NCBI GenBank assembly: GCA_965242605.1
Contig: CBDESS010000003.1
Span: 62,001 to 126,000 of the forward strand
Direction of reading: 5' to 3'
Origin: JAAXHF01 sp965242605
GTDB taxonomy: Bacteria > Desulfobacterota > Binatia > Bin18
Length of the DNA stretch: 64,000 nt
Each line of letters begins with the position of its first letter. Position 1 is the first letter of the stretch. Positions 44,501 through 52,334 of the stretch are shown piece by piece. Below the pieces are notes generated by a model. It did no database searches. It saw nothing but the letters and a program-made list of their open reading frames with translations, and was not told the origin of the DNA. Made by a program: the position numbers and the translations under genes.

Positions 44501-44796
44501 CGGGCTGTGGCGGTGACCTTTTTGACCCCGTCAATGCCGCGCACCCGGTCCTCAATCGACAGGATGACCCCCTGCTCAACCTCGGCCGGGCTGGCCCCGG
44601 GGTAGTGCACGCTGGCCACGACGATGTCGATGGCAAACTCGGGAAACACCTCTTGCTTTACCTGGGTGCTGGCGATGAAGCCGCCGACGACGATGACCAG
44701 CATGATCAGATTAGCGGCAACGTGGTTGCGGGCCATCCAGGCGATCGGGCCGCTGGGCGAGGCTGGCGAAGCGGGGTCAGGGTTCGTGTGTTCCAT
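41581..44796 (-). CDS. RND-family efflux permease
   Basis: Inner-membrane proton-driven transporter of 1071 residues (AcrB/MMPL-like RND, hydrophobe/amphiphile or heavy-metal-like branch). One helix follows the N-terminus (HVAANLIMLVIVVGGFIAST), then the first large periplasmic loop. Helices 2-6 include FIITLGIVVDDAVVMGENIY with the Asp-Asp proton-relay pair. The second half repeats the plan with LAGVVINDALVLVVTANQFR. ATG 44796 (MEHTNPDPAS) starts 4 bases after the adaptor stop; the frame continues to a TTG at 44820. It is the last gene of an OMP-adaptor-pump operon. Substrate range unknown. Confidence 0.93.
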   Translation of the reverse strand: MEHTNPDPASPASPSGPIAWMARNHVAANLIMLVIVVGGFIASTQVKQEVFPEFAIDIVVASVHYPGASPAEVEQGVILSIEDRVRGIDGVKKVTATARESYGSVVVELLTGADPDKALQDVKNAVDSILSFPEEAEKPVVSLVELRNQVLTLMVYGDQDEHTLRDLAEQIRDDLIQRLDITLVQLGAVRPLEIAIEVPQPKLRAHNLTLSQIAREIRQAAVELPAGGLKAAGGEILLRTQERRDYASQYADIAVASAPDGSRITVGDIAVITDGFEDWDFEAFYNGQPAVQVQVYRVAKETPQSVSASVHTYLDEIRPRLPEGVGLTVWNDYSEIYRDRMRLLLKNAFLGLCLVLLLLGLFLDPKLAFWVTLGIPISIMGAFLFMPLSGASINMISLFAFIITLGIVVDDAVVMGENIYEKRQAGRPLLAAAIEGAQEIAGPIIFAVLTNIVAFLPLVFVPGPAGKFFINIPAVTIAVFSVSLIESLFILPAHLSRQNEPGRLWRALNRPRLVFGRALQTFVGRVYQPLLRTAIAHRYATLTAGIAALLLALGTVGGGHLQFSFMPRIDSDLITAQATLPFGTPLDTSRRVRRQLLEAMQVAIDTHGGPAIVRGTYTQIGAVLRGPGPDDGPPKLSGGHLAGVQMALVPSDQREVSSVAFANTWRQAASHIAGLEVLTFQAESGFSSEAALDIQLTHRSRQVLEAAAAELAGLLAGYAGTADIDDGVSHGKPQLSLTVKPEARSLGINATDLARQLRGSFYGAEALRQQRGRNEVKVMVRLPEPERRTAHTIEQLVIRTPQGGEIPLIQAAAVDYGRSYTEIRRREGRRIMAVTADIDETIANANTIVASLEQNELPFLMQKYPGLNYTLEGEQEWQQEALEAIGLGFVFALLAIYALLAIPFKSYIQPVIVMLSIPFGIIGAIIGHLLLGYALSMISLFGIIALAGVVINDALVLVVTANQFRDAEQTTPLEAVCRAGMRRFRPILLTSLTTFFGLMPMIFETSMQARFLIPMAISIGFGILFATAIILLIVPAGYMILEDLRGLPRLLLARAPRPIDTAGAGSVPQPD

Positions 44797-44800
44797 GTGT

Positions 44801-46042
44801 TCAGACCGGGTCTTCGTCAAGGGTGAGGGGGCGCGCCTCGGCGGCTGAGGGCGGGGACGAGGGCTCGGGTGCGCTTTGCAGGGCCATGCCGGGAAGGGCG
44901 ACGGGCAGGGGGCTGGTAACCACTTGGTCGCCGTCCCGCAGGCCGTGCTGAATCAGCAGCGAGTCGTGTCGGCTCAGGGCGACTTCAACCTTGCGGATTT
45001 CCAGTTGGTTGGCGGCGTTTTTGACCCATATCCGGCTGCCTTCCCGGAGCGTGCCACGCGGCAGGACAAACACATCGGTCAACTGCGGGCCGTCAATTTC
45101 GACCCGCACATACTCTCCGAGGAGCAGCGGCAGCCGCGGGTCCGGGGATTGCTCGCGGCTCAGGGGATCGTCAACCAGGACCAGCAGGCGGGCCATGCGA
45201 CCGTTTTGTGACACATCGCCGAGCAGGCCGGTGACCGCCCCCTGGCGCACTGCGGTCAGGCCATTCCCCAGGTCCCGAATTACCTGCGTCTGTGAGCCGC
45301 TGGTCTGGGTCGGCCCGGGGATATCGACCCAGGCCAGCTCGTGCATGGGGACGCTGACCTCGACCCGAAAGGCGTCGGTGCATACCAGGCGGGCTATGGG
45401 TGTCTGGGACATGACGAGTTGGCCGACCTCAACCGATTCTTCCAGTACCAGGGCGTTGCACGGGGCGGTCAGGGTGGTCCGCTGGAGGTCGAGTTGGGCC
45501 TTGGCCAAGCGGCTTTTGGCCGCGGCGACAGCGGCCTGTTTTTCGCGCAGATGGGGTTTGCGCAGGGCCAGCTGTTTGCCCATTTCGCTGGTCTCGATCG
45601 ATGGCTCGAGCAGCTCCCACTCGCGCTGGGCAATGACCTGCTTGCCAAGCTCAAGCTGGAGTTCAAACTCGGCTTTGGCTAGCGCTCCCTGCTGGGCCTC
45701 AACCGCATAGGTATAGTCGCGGGGGTCAATCCGCAACAACACCTCGCCTGTCTGCAACAGGCCGCCTTTGGTCAGGTTGGCGTGTTGCTGGGTCACATAG
45801 CCGCCGACCTGGGGATGAACGCTGAGTTCCTGGTGAGCCCGGACTGTGCCAAAGGCTGAGATCACCGCGCGTATATCTTCGGGGTGAACGGTGAGGACTT
45901 CGACAACGGTGGCAGCTGCCTGTGGGGCCGCTTTTTGGGGCGCTGGCCGGCTGGCGATCAGCGCCCGAGCGCCTATCACCCCGCCACCCAGGATGAGGAC
46001 TGGGAGCAGGGCTTGGAGGAGACGTTTTATCCGGTGTGTCAT
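44801..46042 (-). CDS. RND efflux periplasmic adaptor (membrane fusion protein)
   Basis: Adaptor of 413 residues linking the pump to its outer-membrane channel. A signal-anchor helix (LLPVLILGGGVIGARALIA) is followed by a lipoyl/barrel-sandwich domain, GTVRAHQELSVHPQVGGYVT, a coiled-coil hairpin (LELGKQVIAQREWELLEPSI onward) and TLTAPCNALVLEESVEVGQL. The start codon region (MTHRIKR) is duplicated: a near-copy occurs at 46109, overlapping the upstream stop, but it is out of frame with the adaptor. ATG 46042 is the in-frame start. Confidence 0.92.
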   Translation of the reverse strand: MTHRIKRLLQALLPVLILGGGVIGARALIASRPAPQKAAPQAAATVVEVLTVHPEDIRAVISAFGTVRAHQELSVHPQVGGYVTQQHANLTKGGLLQTGEVLLRIDPRDYTYAVEAQQGALAKAEFELQLELGKQVIAQREWELLEPSIETSEMGKQLALRKPHLREKQAAVAAAKSRLAKAQLDLQRTTLTAPCNALVLEESVEVGQLVMSQTPIARLVCTDAFRVEVSVPMHELAWVDIPGPTQTSGSQTQVIRDLGNGLTAVRQGAVTGLLGDVSQNGRMARLLVLVDDPLSREQSPDPRLPLLLGEYVRVEIDGPQLTDVFVLPRGTLREGSRIWVKNAANQLEIRKVEVALSRHDSLLIQHGLRDGDQVVTSPLPVALPGMALQSAPEPSSPPSAAEARPLTLDEDPV

Positions 46043-46111
46043 CGGGTCTATGTACTGTCGGGCTATCGCTTCCGACAGCCGGGCTTGGACGTTTTATCCG
46101 GTGTGTCATCG
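46009..46111 (-). repeat. Duplicated start region of the adaptor gene
   Basis: The stretch GACGTTTTATCCGGTGTGTC continuing ATCGG occurs at 46021-46045 and again at 46088-46112, with GGGCTTGG on the left of both copies. On the minus strand both encode MTHRIKR from an ATG. The upstream copy overlaps the channel gene's TGA (ATGA), the arrangement expected of the ancestral start; the downstream copy starts the working adaptor frame. Confidence 0.7.
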
Positions 46112-47740
46112 GCGTGTCCTGGCGGTGGTGGTTCGCGCCAACAGGCTGGAAGGGGCGGTCAGCCTTCCTGTCCAGCGCCCACCCAGCGCCCGATACAGGC
46201 CGGCACGGTTGCTCAGCAGGCGACGGTGTTCGCCGATAAGCCGGCGCTGGAGACCCTGGAGGGATTGGACCGCGAGCAGGACGGTCACATAATTGACCAA
46301 GCCGTGCATATAGCGTGACTGTGACTCTTGCAGGGTTGCCTCGGCCAGCGTAATCTGGCCCTCCAGGTTGTCGATCAACTCGACCCGAAAACGCTCCCGG
46401 GCCAGGGCGTCTTCTATTTCGAGCAGGGCTTGGAGATATTGCTGGCCAAAGCGGTCGAGCCGCTCCTGAACGACCGCCTTGTGGCGCAAGACCTGGTTGC
46501 GACGCTGACCGCCGTCAATAATCGGTGTGACCAAGGTGCCGACCAGGGAGCCGGTCTCTTGGCGGAAGACGGTCGAAAAGCTGCGGGCGCTGAACTCGTA
46601 GGACAGGTCAAGGGCCAGCCGCGGCAGCCGTTCGGCTACCGCGGTGGCGACCCGAAAGTCCGCGGCCTGGAGGCGGAGTTGGGCGGAGCGCAGGTCTGGG
46701 CGGGCCCTCAGCAGCTCGGCCGGATCACCTAACTCGGGAAACGGGGGCAGCTCGGGCAGGGTCTCGTCCGGGACGCTGGTATCGAGCGCGCCCGGGGCGG
46801 TGCCAAGCAGGACCGCGAGCCGGTTATAGGCGGTGTTGAGGGTTGAGCGGACAAGTGGAATCTCGGCCCGGGTGGCGGCCAACTGCTGGCGCTGCTGCAA
46901 GACATCAACCGCAGAGCCGGTCCCGACTCCGAAGCGCACTTCGGTCAGATCGAGCAAGGATTGGCTGACCTCAATCTGCTCTTCCAGCAGGGCCAGCAGC
47001 GCCTTCTGTTCCTGGAGAATGAACCAGGCGTCTACGACCGAGCCGGTGATAAGCAGGGCGCTGGCTTCGACATCCTGACGACTGGCCTGATACTCGAGGG
47101 TGGCCGCGCGGCGGCGGGCGGCAATCCGCTGCCACACATCAATTTCGTAGGACAGGCCAGTGGACACAAAATAGCGGTCGGTGTGGGTAATCCGGGTGGA
47201 CGGCCCGGCCTGGCCGCCGAATGGGGCCGGGGCGTCCCTGTCAAGCTGATGGGTCCGGGCCGCGCCGCCGTTCAGACCCACCCGGGGGACTATGTCGGCA
47301 CCCTCGATCCGAGCCTGGGCATAGGCCTGGGTGAGCCGGCTCCACAATTGTCTGAGGTCCAGGCTGTTCTCCAGGGCCCATTCTACCGTGGTGTTAAGCG
47401 CCGGGCTGTTGAACTCCTGCCACCATTCGCCGATCACGCGCTGGCCGTCCAGGCGGTGATGATAGGCTTCCGGCACCGGGACTTGGGGCCGGTTCAGGGT
47501 CCGCACCTGATACGGGCTACAGCCGGCGGCTGCCCAGACCAGGACGAGGAGGGCCACGCCCCAGGGCTGAAGCGGCCTGGACCGGCGTGCGGCGTCGGGC
47601 CGTAGAGGGGCGCGGGCCGGACCGGACGGCTGATAGCGGGGGCGCGAAGCTGGGGGCTGAAGCTGCTGTGTGGTCGCTACTCGTTCCCCATCCGATGACA
47701 GCTTTTGGCGGGTCGCTTTGCTTTTTTCGGTCAGGATCAT
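46106..47740 (-). CDS. TolC/OprM-type outer-membrane efflux lipoprotein
   Basis: Outer-membrane channel of the NodT/OprM group, about 544 residues. A Pro/Arg-rich leader precedes the signal helix LQPWGVALLVLVWAAAGCSP, whose AAGC lipobox puts the lipidated Cys near residue 74. QVPVPEAYHHRLDGQRVIGE is the OprM-like start, and two outer-membrane-factor repeats follow (VRFGVGTGSAVDVLQQRQQL and QITLAEATLQESQSRYMHGL). ATG 47740 was chosen from GGAAG upstream; a start nearer the signal helix would remove an oddly long 60-residue leader, and upstream ATGs to 47950 are unlikely. It is the first gene of the OMP-adaptor-pump operon. Confidence 0.9.
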   Translation of the reverse strand: MILTEKSKATRQKLSSDGERVATTQQLQPPASRPRYQPSGPARAPLRPDAARRSRPLQPWGVALLVLVWAAAGCSPYQVRTLNRPQVPVPEAYHHRLDGQRVIGEWWQEFNSPALNTTVEWALENSLDLRQLWSRLTQAYAQARIEGADIVPRVGLNGGAARTHQLDRDAPAPFGGQAGPSTRITHTDRYFVSTGLSYEIDVWQRIAARRRAATLEYQASRQDVEASALLITGSVVDAWFILQEQKALLALLEEQIEVSQSLLDLTEVRFGVGTGSAVDVLQQRQQLAATRAEIPLVRSTLNTAYNRLAVLLGTAPGALDTSVPDETLPELPPFPELGDPAELLRARPDLRSAQLRLQAADFRVATAVAERLPRLALDLSYEFSARSFSTVFRQETGSLVGTLVTPIIDGGQRRNQVLRHKAVVQERLDRFGQQYLQALLEIEDALARERFRVELIDNLEGQITLAEATLQESQSRYMHGLVNYVTVLLAVQSLQGLQRRLIGEHRRLLSNRAGLYRALGGRWTGRLTAPSSLLARTTTARTRR

Positions 47741-47907
47741 TTCAAACTTCCATCTCAAACCAGCGTATCCTAACCGATGTTTTAAGAGCAAGCCCTGTTG
47801 TCCTGGCCGAAAAAACGGCCTGTCTTGACAGGTGAGCCTGCCTTGAGATGTTATGAACGAATTGAAGAGATGGGCAGGAGATCGTATCATGGCGGCAGCC
47901 GAGTCGT

Positions 47908-48108
47908 ATGGAGGATTCATTATTGAGCTAGGCTCACAACGGCTCGACAAGCGGAGAATGGCAGCCTGGGGCGCGGGTGTTCCGTTTGCTGGACGGCGTG
48001 GTGCATGAGTATTTTCCGCTCAGCGAATGCGGCCGGCGTTTCATGAGCCAGAACGATGCCAATGACTTTGCCCTGCTGGAGAGCCGGGATTGGGTTGACC
48101 GCCAGTAG
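47908..48108 (+). pseudogene. Small unidentified protein or gene remnant
   Basis: ATG 47908 reads MEDSLLS then TAG; the same frame continues AHNGSTSGEWQPGARVFRLL, DGVVHEYFPLSECGRRFMSQ and NDANDFALLESRDWVDRQ to TAG 48108. The second part has protein-like composition and could instead be a 43-residue protein from GTG 47977, though its ribosome site is weak. No family recognised. It ends 26 bases before the PRISE-like reductase. The rest of the 47741-48134 gap shows nothing I can support beyond the divergent promoter region of the efflux operon. Confidence 0.3.
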
Positions 48109-48134
48109 GGCGTTACGCTCAAGCGAGATGTTTC

Positions 48135-49232
48135 ATGCCAAAGAAAAAGATGTTGGTTGCCGGCGCGTCCGGGCTCGTCGGCTTTGCCGCGGTCAAGCAT
48201 TTTGCCCGGCGTGAGGACTGGGACGTGGTGGGCGTGTCGCGGCGGGTTCCCGACGGCCTGGAGGGGGCGGAGCTCATTTCGGTTGACCTCCAGGATAAGG
48301 CCGGCTGCGCCGAGGTCTTTGGCCGGATGTCGGATGTGACCCATGTGGTCTATGCCGCGCTGTACGAGAAGCCGGGGCTGGTCCAGGGCTGGTTTGAGCA
48401 GGACCAGATGCAGACCAACCTAGCCATGCTGGATAATCTGTTTGACCCGCTTGAGGCAGCGGCCACAGACTTGCAGCACATCTCGCTGTTGCAGGGCACC
48501 AAGGCCTACGGCGTGCATATCGAGCCGTTTCCGGTTCCGGCCCGCGAGCGCTGGCCGCGGCATCAGCACCAGAACTTCTACTGGTTGCAGCAGGACTATT
48601 TGCGCGACCGCCAGCTCGGCAAGCAGTGGCATTGGACGGTGTGGCGTCCGCAGCTGATTCTGGGCGAGTCGCTCGGCAGCCAGATGAACGTGTTTCCCGC
48701 CCTCGGGGTGTATGCCGTGCTGCGAAAAGAAGCCCGGCTGCCGCTGTCTTTTCCCGGCGGGCCGCCGTTTGTGCTCGAAGCCATTGATACCGATGTCCAT
48801 GCCCGGGCGTTTGAGTGGGCGGCCAGCGCGTCGGCCGCCCAGAACGAGATATTCAATATCACCAACGGCGACGTGTTCGTGTGGCAGAATGTCTGGCCGG
48901 TCATCGCCGAGGCGTTCGGCATGGAGGTCGGGCCGCCGGAGCCGTGCTCGCTGGCCGAAGCCATGCCGAAGCGGGAGGCCGAATGGGCGGCGATTGTGGA
49001 TAAATATGGGCTGCGCGCCCCGAAAAGCCTCCAAGCGTATGTCGGCCAGTCGTTCATCCTGGCCGATTTTTCGTTTGGCTTTGGGGCCGAAGACCAGTCG
49101 CCGCCGCCGATGCTGGTCAGTACCATCAAACTCCGCCAAGCCGGCTTCCCGGACTGCATGGACACCGAAGACTGTTTCCGCAAGTGGATCGCACGCTTTC
49201 AAGACCTCAAATGGCTCCCGCCGGTGGACTAG
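48135..49232 (+). CDS. PRISE-like NAD(P)-dependent reductase (extended SDR)
   Basis: Extended SDR of 365 residues resembling progesterone 5-beta-reductase/iridoid synthase (PRISE) proteins, which reduce activated C=C bonds of enones. The cofactor loop is KMLVAGASGLVGFAAVKHF with VVGVSRR after strand 2, suggesting NADPH. LLQGTKAYGVHIEPFPVPAR and QNFYWLQQDYLRDRQ contain the family's Lys and YxxxD-like catalytic region. WTVWRPQLILGESLG is the usual middle strand. It is followed after 37 bases by nitronate monooxygenase. The true substrate could be any enone-like catabolite. Confidence 0.85.
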   Translation: MPKKKMLVAGASGLVGFAAVKHFARREDWDVVGVSRRVPDGLEGAELISVDLQDKAGCAEVFGRMSDVTHVVYAALYEKPGLVQGWFEQDQMQTNLAMLDNLFDPLEAAATDLQHISLLQGTKAYGVHIEPFPVPARERWPRHQHQNFYWLQQDYLRDRQLGKQWHWTVWRPQLILGESLGSQMNVFPALGVYAVLRKEARLPLSFPGGPPFVLEAIDTDVHARAFEWAASASAAQNEIFNITNGDVFVWQNVWPVIAEAFGMEVGPPEPCSLAEAMPKREAEWAAIVDKYGLRAPKSLQAYVGQSFILADFSFGFGAEDQSPPPMLVSTIKLRQAGFPDCMDTEDCFRKWIARFQDLKWLPPVD

Positions 49233-49269
49233 GCGGGACCTGAAAGGACGCTTGAGGACGGAGCACGCC

Positions 49270-50418
49270 ATGCCAACCCCAGTGACCGAAATGTTCGGAA
49301 TTGATCTGCCTATTTTTGCCTTCACCCACTGCCGTGATGTCGTCGTCGCGGTCAGTAAAGCCGGTGGACTCGGCGTGCTCGGGGCGGCGATTCATACCGA
49401 CGAGCGGCTGGAGATTGACCTCAGGTGGATAGATGAGCAGCTGGGCGATATTCCCTACGGTGTCGACCTGATGATGCCGGCCAACTATGTCGGGGCTGAG
49501 AAGGGGGGGCTGGCGCGCGACTCGCTCAAACAGCTCATTCCTGAAGCCCATACAGAGTTCCTGGACGATCTTCTGGAACAGGCAGGAGTGCCCGAACTGC
49601 CGCCCGACGCCCCGTCGGCCAAGGGGCGCGGGCTGCGGTACTCGCAGAAAGAGGCCAGGGGGATTATTGACACCGCCCTGGAGCACCGGGCCAGGTTTCT
49701 GGTCAGCGCGCTCGGCACCCCGCCCGCCCATGTGGTTGAAGCCGCGCATAAAAAAGGCATTTTTGTTGGCGCGCTGGCTGGCAAGACGAGCCATGCCCTG
49801 CGGCATAAAGAAGCCCAGGTTGACGTCATCATTGCCCAGTCCTACGAGGCAGGCGGCCATACCGGAGACATCGGCGGGATGGTGTTGGTCCCAGAGATTG
49901 TAGACGCTGTTGCGCCAACGCCGGTCTTGGGGGCGGGGGGTATTGGCAGCGGCCGCCAGATGGCCGCGGCTATGGCGCTCGGCGCTCAAGGGGTGTGGTG
50001 CGGAACGGTGTGGCTGACCACGACCGAGTCCGAGCTAGAGCGGATGGCCAAAGACAAGCTGCTGGCGGCTGACTCAAGCGGCACGGTCCGTACAAAATCT
50101 CTGACCGGCAAGCCCGCCCGCTTTCTGCGCTCCAAGTGGACCGACGAGTGGGAGCGCAAGGATACGCCGGAGCCGCTGACTACCCCGCTCCAGAGCATCT
50201 TGGCCTATCACTACCTGCGCCGGATTGATCGTGGCATGAAAGCGCCGGGAGTGACTGCCGAATCCGGTGCCTACCAGCTCTACACCTATCCGACCGGCCA
50301 GGGCATTGGCGGACAACATACGCTGCGCTCGGCGCGCGACGTGGTCCGGGATATGGCCAGCGGCTATGTTGAAGCCCTCGCGCGTTTGAACGAGCAGCTC
50401 GGCTCCGCGGACGAGTAA
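49270..50418 (+). CDS. Nitronate monooxygenase family protein
   Basis: FMN-dependent TIM-barrel enzyme of 382 residues, related to nitronate monooxygenase and 2-nitropropane dioxygenase, which oxidise alkyl nitronates. The N-terminus FGIDLPIFAFTHCRDVVVAV followed by SKAGGLGVLGAA is family-typical, and QSYEAGGHTGDIGGMVLVPE carries the conserved EAGGHxG with the catalytic His. PTPVLGAGGIGSGRQMAAAM is the phosphate-binding loop. The frame is open into the upstream gene, but ATG 49270 is the sensible start. It probably forms an operon with the PRISE-like gene. Some members act as enoyl reductases instead. Confidence 0.88.
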   Translation: MPTPVTEMFGIDLPIFAFTHCRDVVVAVSKAGGLGVLGAAIHTDERLEIDLRWIDEQLGDIPYGVDLMMPANYVGAEKGGLARDSLKQLIPEAHTEFLDDLLEQAGVPELPPDAPSAKGRGLRYSQKEARGIIDTALEHRARFLVSALGTPPAHVVEAAHKKGIFVGALAGKTSHALRHKEAQVDVIIAQSYEAGGHTGDIGGMVLVPEIVDAVAPTPVLGAGGIGSGRQMAAAMALGAQGVWCGTVWLTTTESELERMAKDKLLAADSSGTVRTKSLTGKPARFLRSKWTDEWERKDTPEPLTTPLQSILAYHYLRRIDRGMKAPGVTAESGAYQLYTYPTGQGIGGQHTLRSARDVVRDMASGYVEALARLNEQLGSADE

Positions 50419-50676
50419 GCGGCGTGGGTAAGATGGTCGTATGCAGTGCGTGTGTGTATGCCTGAACTTGGCGGCCTCAAAGAAGAGACAGCTTCCCTGC
50501 AAAGGTAGGGCTGGGCATTTTGATTGCGGCGAGAATCGGCCTGAATCGGGTAGCTGCCCCAGACCTGCGGCCGGGCGCGTTGTCTGCTTGCATCTTTTTT
50601 CCGTTTGTATAAGGTGTTGCTCTCTGGCCCCCCAGGACATCCCCGGCTATCCACAACAAGGAACAAGGAGGACGGT

Positions 50677-51804
50677 ATGAAAGTTGGCATGATCCCCCAA
50701 TTGACGAGTTTTAACGGCAAGCCTGATTTCCAGACCTATCAGGAGGAACTGGCGCTGGCCGATATGGCCGAAGACATGGGGTTTGACTCGATCTGGGCCC
50801 TTGACCACCATTTCACCGGCTACACCATGTCGCCGGACCCGACCCAGATGCTGAGCTATTTTGCCGGCCGCACAAAGCGGGTCCAGCTTGGCACTGCGGT
50901 GATTGTGCTGCCGTGGCACGACCCGGTCGAGGTGGCCGAGAACATTGCCCTGCTTGACGTGCTGTCCAACGGCCGGACCATTATCGGCTTTGGCCGCGGG
51001 GCGGCCACGGTCGAGTATGAGGGCTACCGCATCCCAATGCACGAGTCGCGTGAGCGCTTTGTCGAGTGCGCCGAGATTGTGCGCAAGGGCCTGACCCAGG
51101 ACAGCTTCTCCTACGACGGCACATACTACCAGATTCCCGAAATCCAGATCCGGCCGCGGCCGATCTCTCACCCAGAGCGGCGCTTTTACGCCTCTTCGGT
51201 CAGTCCGGAGTCGGCCGAGATAATGGCCAAGCTGGGGCTGGGCGTACTGATTATTGCCCAGCGGAGCTGGGAGGATACGGCCGCTGACTACCAGCGCTAT
51301 GTCGAAAATGCGCAGGCCAGCGGTTTTCAGCCGCGTCCGCCGATCGGCCTGTTCAATGTCCTGGTGTCAGACGACGCCCAAGAGGCCGAGGACTTGGCCC
51401 AGGTTCACATGGGGGCCATGTTCGACTCCATCGAGAACCACTACCGCTTCTCCTCGGGCCGTTTGAACGAGGTCAAGGGCTACGAGTTCTACGGCAAGAT
51501 GGCAAAAACCTACGCCAAGCTGAACGCCGATGAAGCGGCCAAAGCCAAGGCGGTAGCGTTCTACCGTAGCCTGCACGCGGCCGGCACGGCCGATCAAGTG
51601 CTGGAAAAGTTCCGCTACATCCATTCGACTGTCGCCCTCGAGCATGTGGTGAACACCTTCGGCTTTGGTGGTCTGCCGATAGATAAACTGCGCCGCAGCT
51701 ACCAGTTGTTTGCCGAGAGGGTTCTGCCGGTGTTGCAGCACGACGCAGCCTTCAAACTGCCCAAGGAGCAGAACGGTTATACCGAGCTGGTCGCCTCGGC
51801 CTAG
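50677..51804 (+). CDS. LLM-class flavin-dependent oxidoreductase
   Basis: Luciferase-like oxidoreductase of 375 residues. MKVGMIPQLTSFNGKPDFQT begins the barrel, MGFDSIWALDHHFTGYTMSP has a DHHF loop, and DPVEVAENIALLDVLSNGRT followed by IIGFGRGAATVEYEG gives the LLM signature. AAGGAGG precedes ATG 50677. The 258 bases upstream contain a short T-rich patch and a TATAAG at 50608-50613 that could be a -10 element, but no convincing -35. It is followed by a collapsed acyl-CoA dehydrogenase. Confidence 0.9.
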   Translation: MKVGMIPQLTSFNGKPDFQTYQEELALADMAEDMGFDSIWALDHHFTGYTMSPDPTQMLSYFAGRTKRVQLGTAVIVLPWHDPVEVAENIALLDVLSNGRTIIGFGRGAATVEYEGYRIPMHESRERFVECAEIVRKGLTQDSFSYDGTYYQIPEIQIRPRPISHPERRFYASSVSPESAEIMAKLGLGVLIIAQRSWEDTAADYQRYVENAQASGFQPRPPIGLFNVLVSDDAQEAEDLAQVHMGAMFDSIENHYRFSSGRLNEVKGYEFYGKMAKTYAKLNADEAAKAKAVAFYRSLHAAGTADQVLEKFRYIHSTVALEHVVNTFGFGGLPIDKLRRSYQLFAERVLPVLQHDAAFKLPKEQNGYTELVASA

Positions 51805-51891
51805 CCGCCTTCTTCTGCTGACAGATGCTGACAGAGAGTGGGCGGTAGGACCTGTTCCCACTTGTGTGTGGATGCTCGTGAGGGGAAGCGG

Positions 51892-52190
51892 ATGGACTTT
51901 CACTATACGCCCGAACAAGCGTTTCGGGCTGAGCCGCGGGCGTGGCTAGACGCCAAGCTGCTGCCCGAGCTCTGCGCAGACGACGCCAGAGACGAACGGC
52001 CCGCCAGATTTGCGGCCGGCACCCCTCGGCACTCACCCGACGGTCAACCAGCCCCCAGACATGGCCCCGGATGCCCCGCGCCGGTTTAACCGGAGACCGA
52101 GCGGCCCGGCAGCACCCCATCCCGGCCGGCACGAGCAAAATCCATCCCGACCTCATGGGTGAGTGCGTGCCGGGCCCGCCAAAAGGGTGA
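51892..52190 (+). pseudogene. Acyl-CoA dehydrogenase reduced to its two ends
   Basis: ATG 51892, with AGGGGAAG upstream, reads MDFHYTPEQAFRAEPRAWLD, then AKLLPEL, matching the start of the intact enzyme at 11655 (MDFSFSPEEEAFRQEFRSWL). About 200 bases on, another frame reads IPAGTSKIHPDLMGECVPGP, then PKG and a stop, matching that enzyme's last residues (IAAGTNEIQHNIIGERVLGL). The roughly 1 kb that should lie between is missing. The rest of the 51805-52334 gap has an open stretch (DCIRQVPKDLDASARDEFIR) I cannot identify. Confidence 0.75.
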
Positions 52191-52334
52191 CTGCATCCGG
52201 CAAGTACCTAAAGACCTGGACGCCTCTGCCAGAGACGAGTTCATCCGTCTCCGAGCGGGCAGAAAAGCCGAGCCATACCGCGTGGTGCTCATAGCTTTCC
52301 CTCATCCCCCTATGACAAGAGATAAGGCTGCCCT

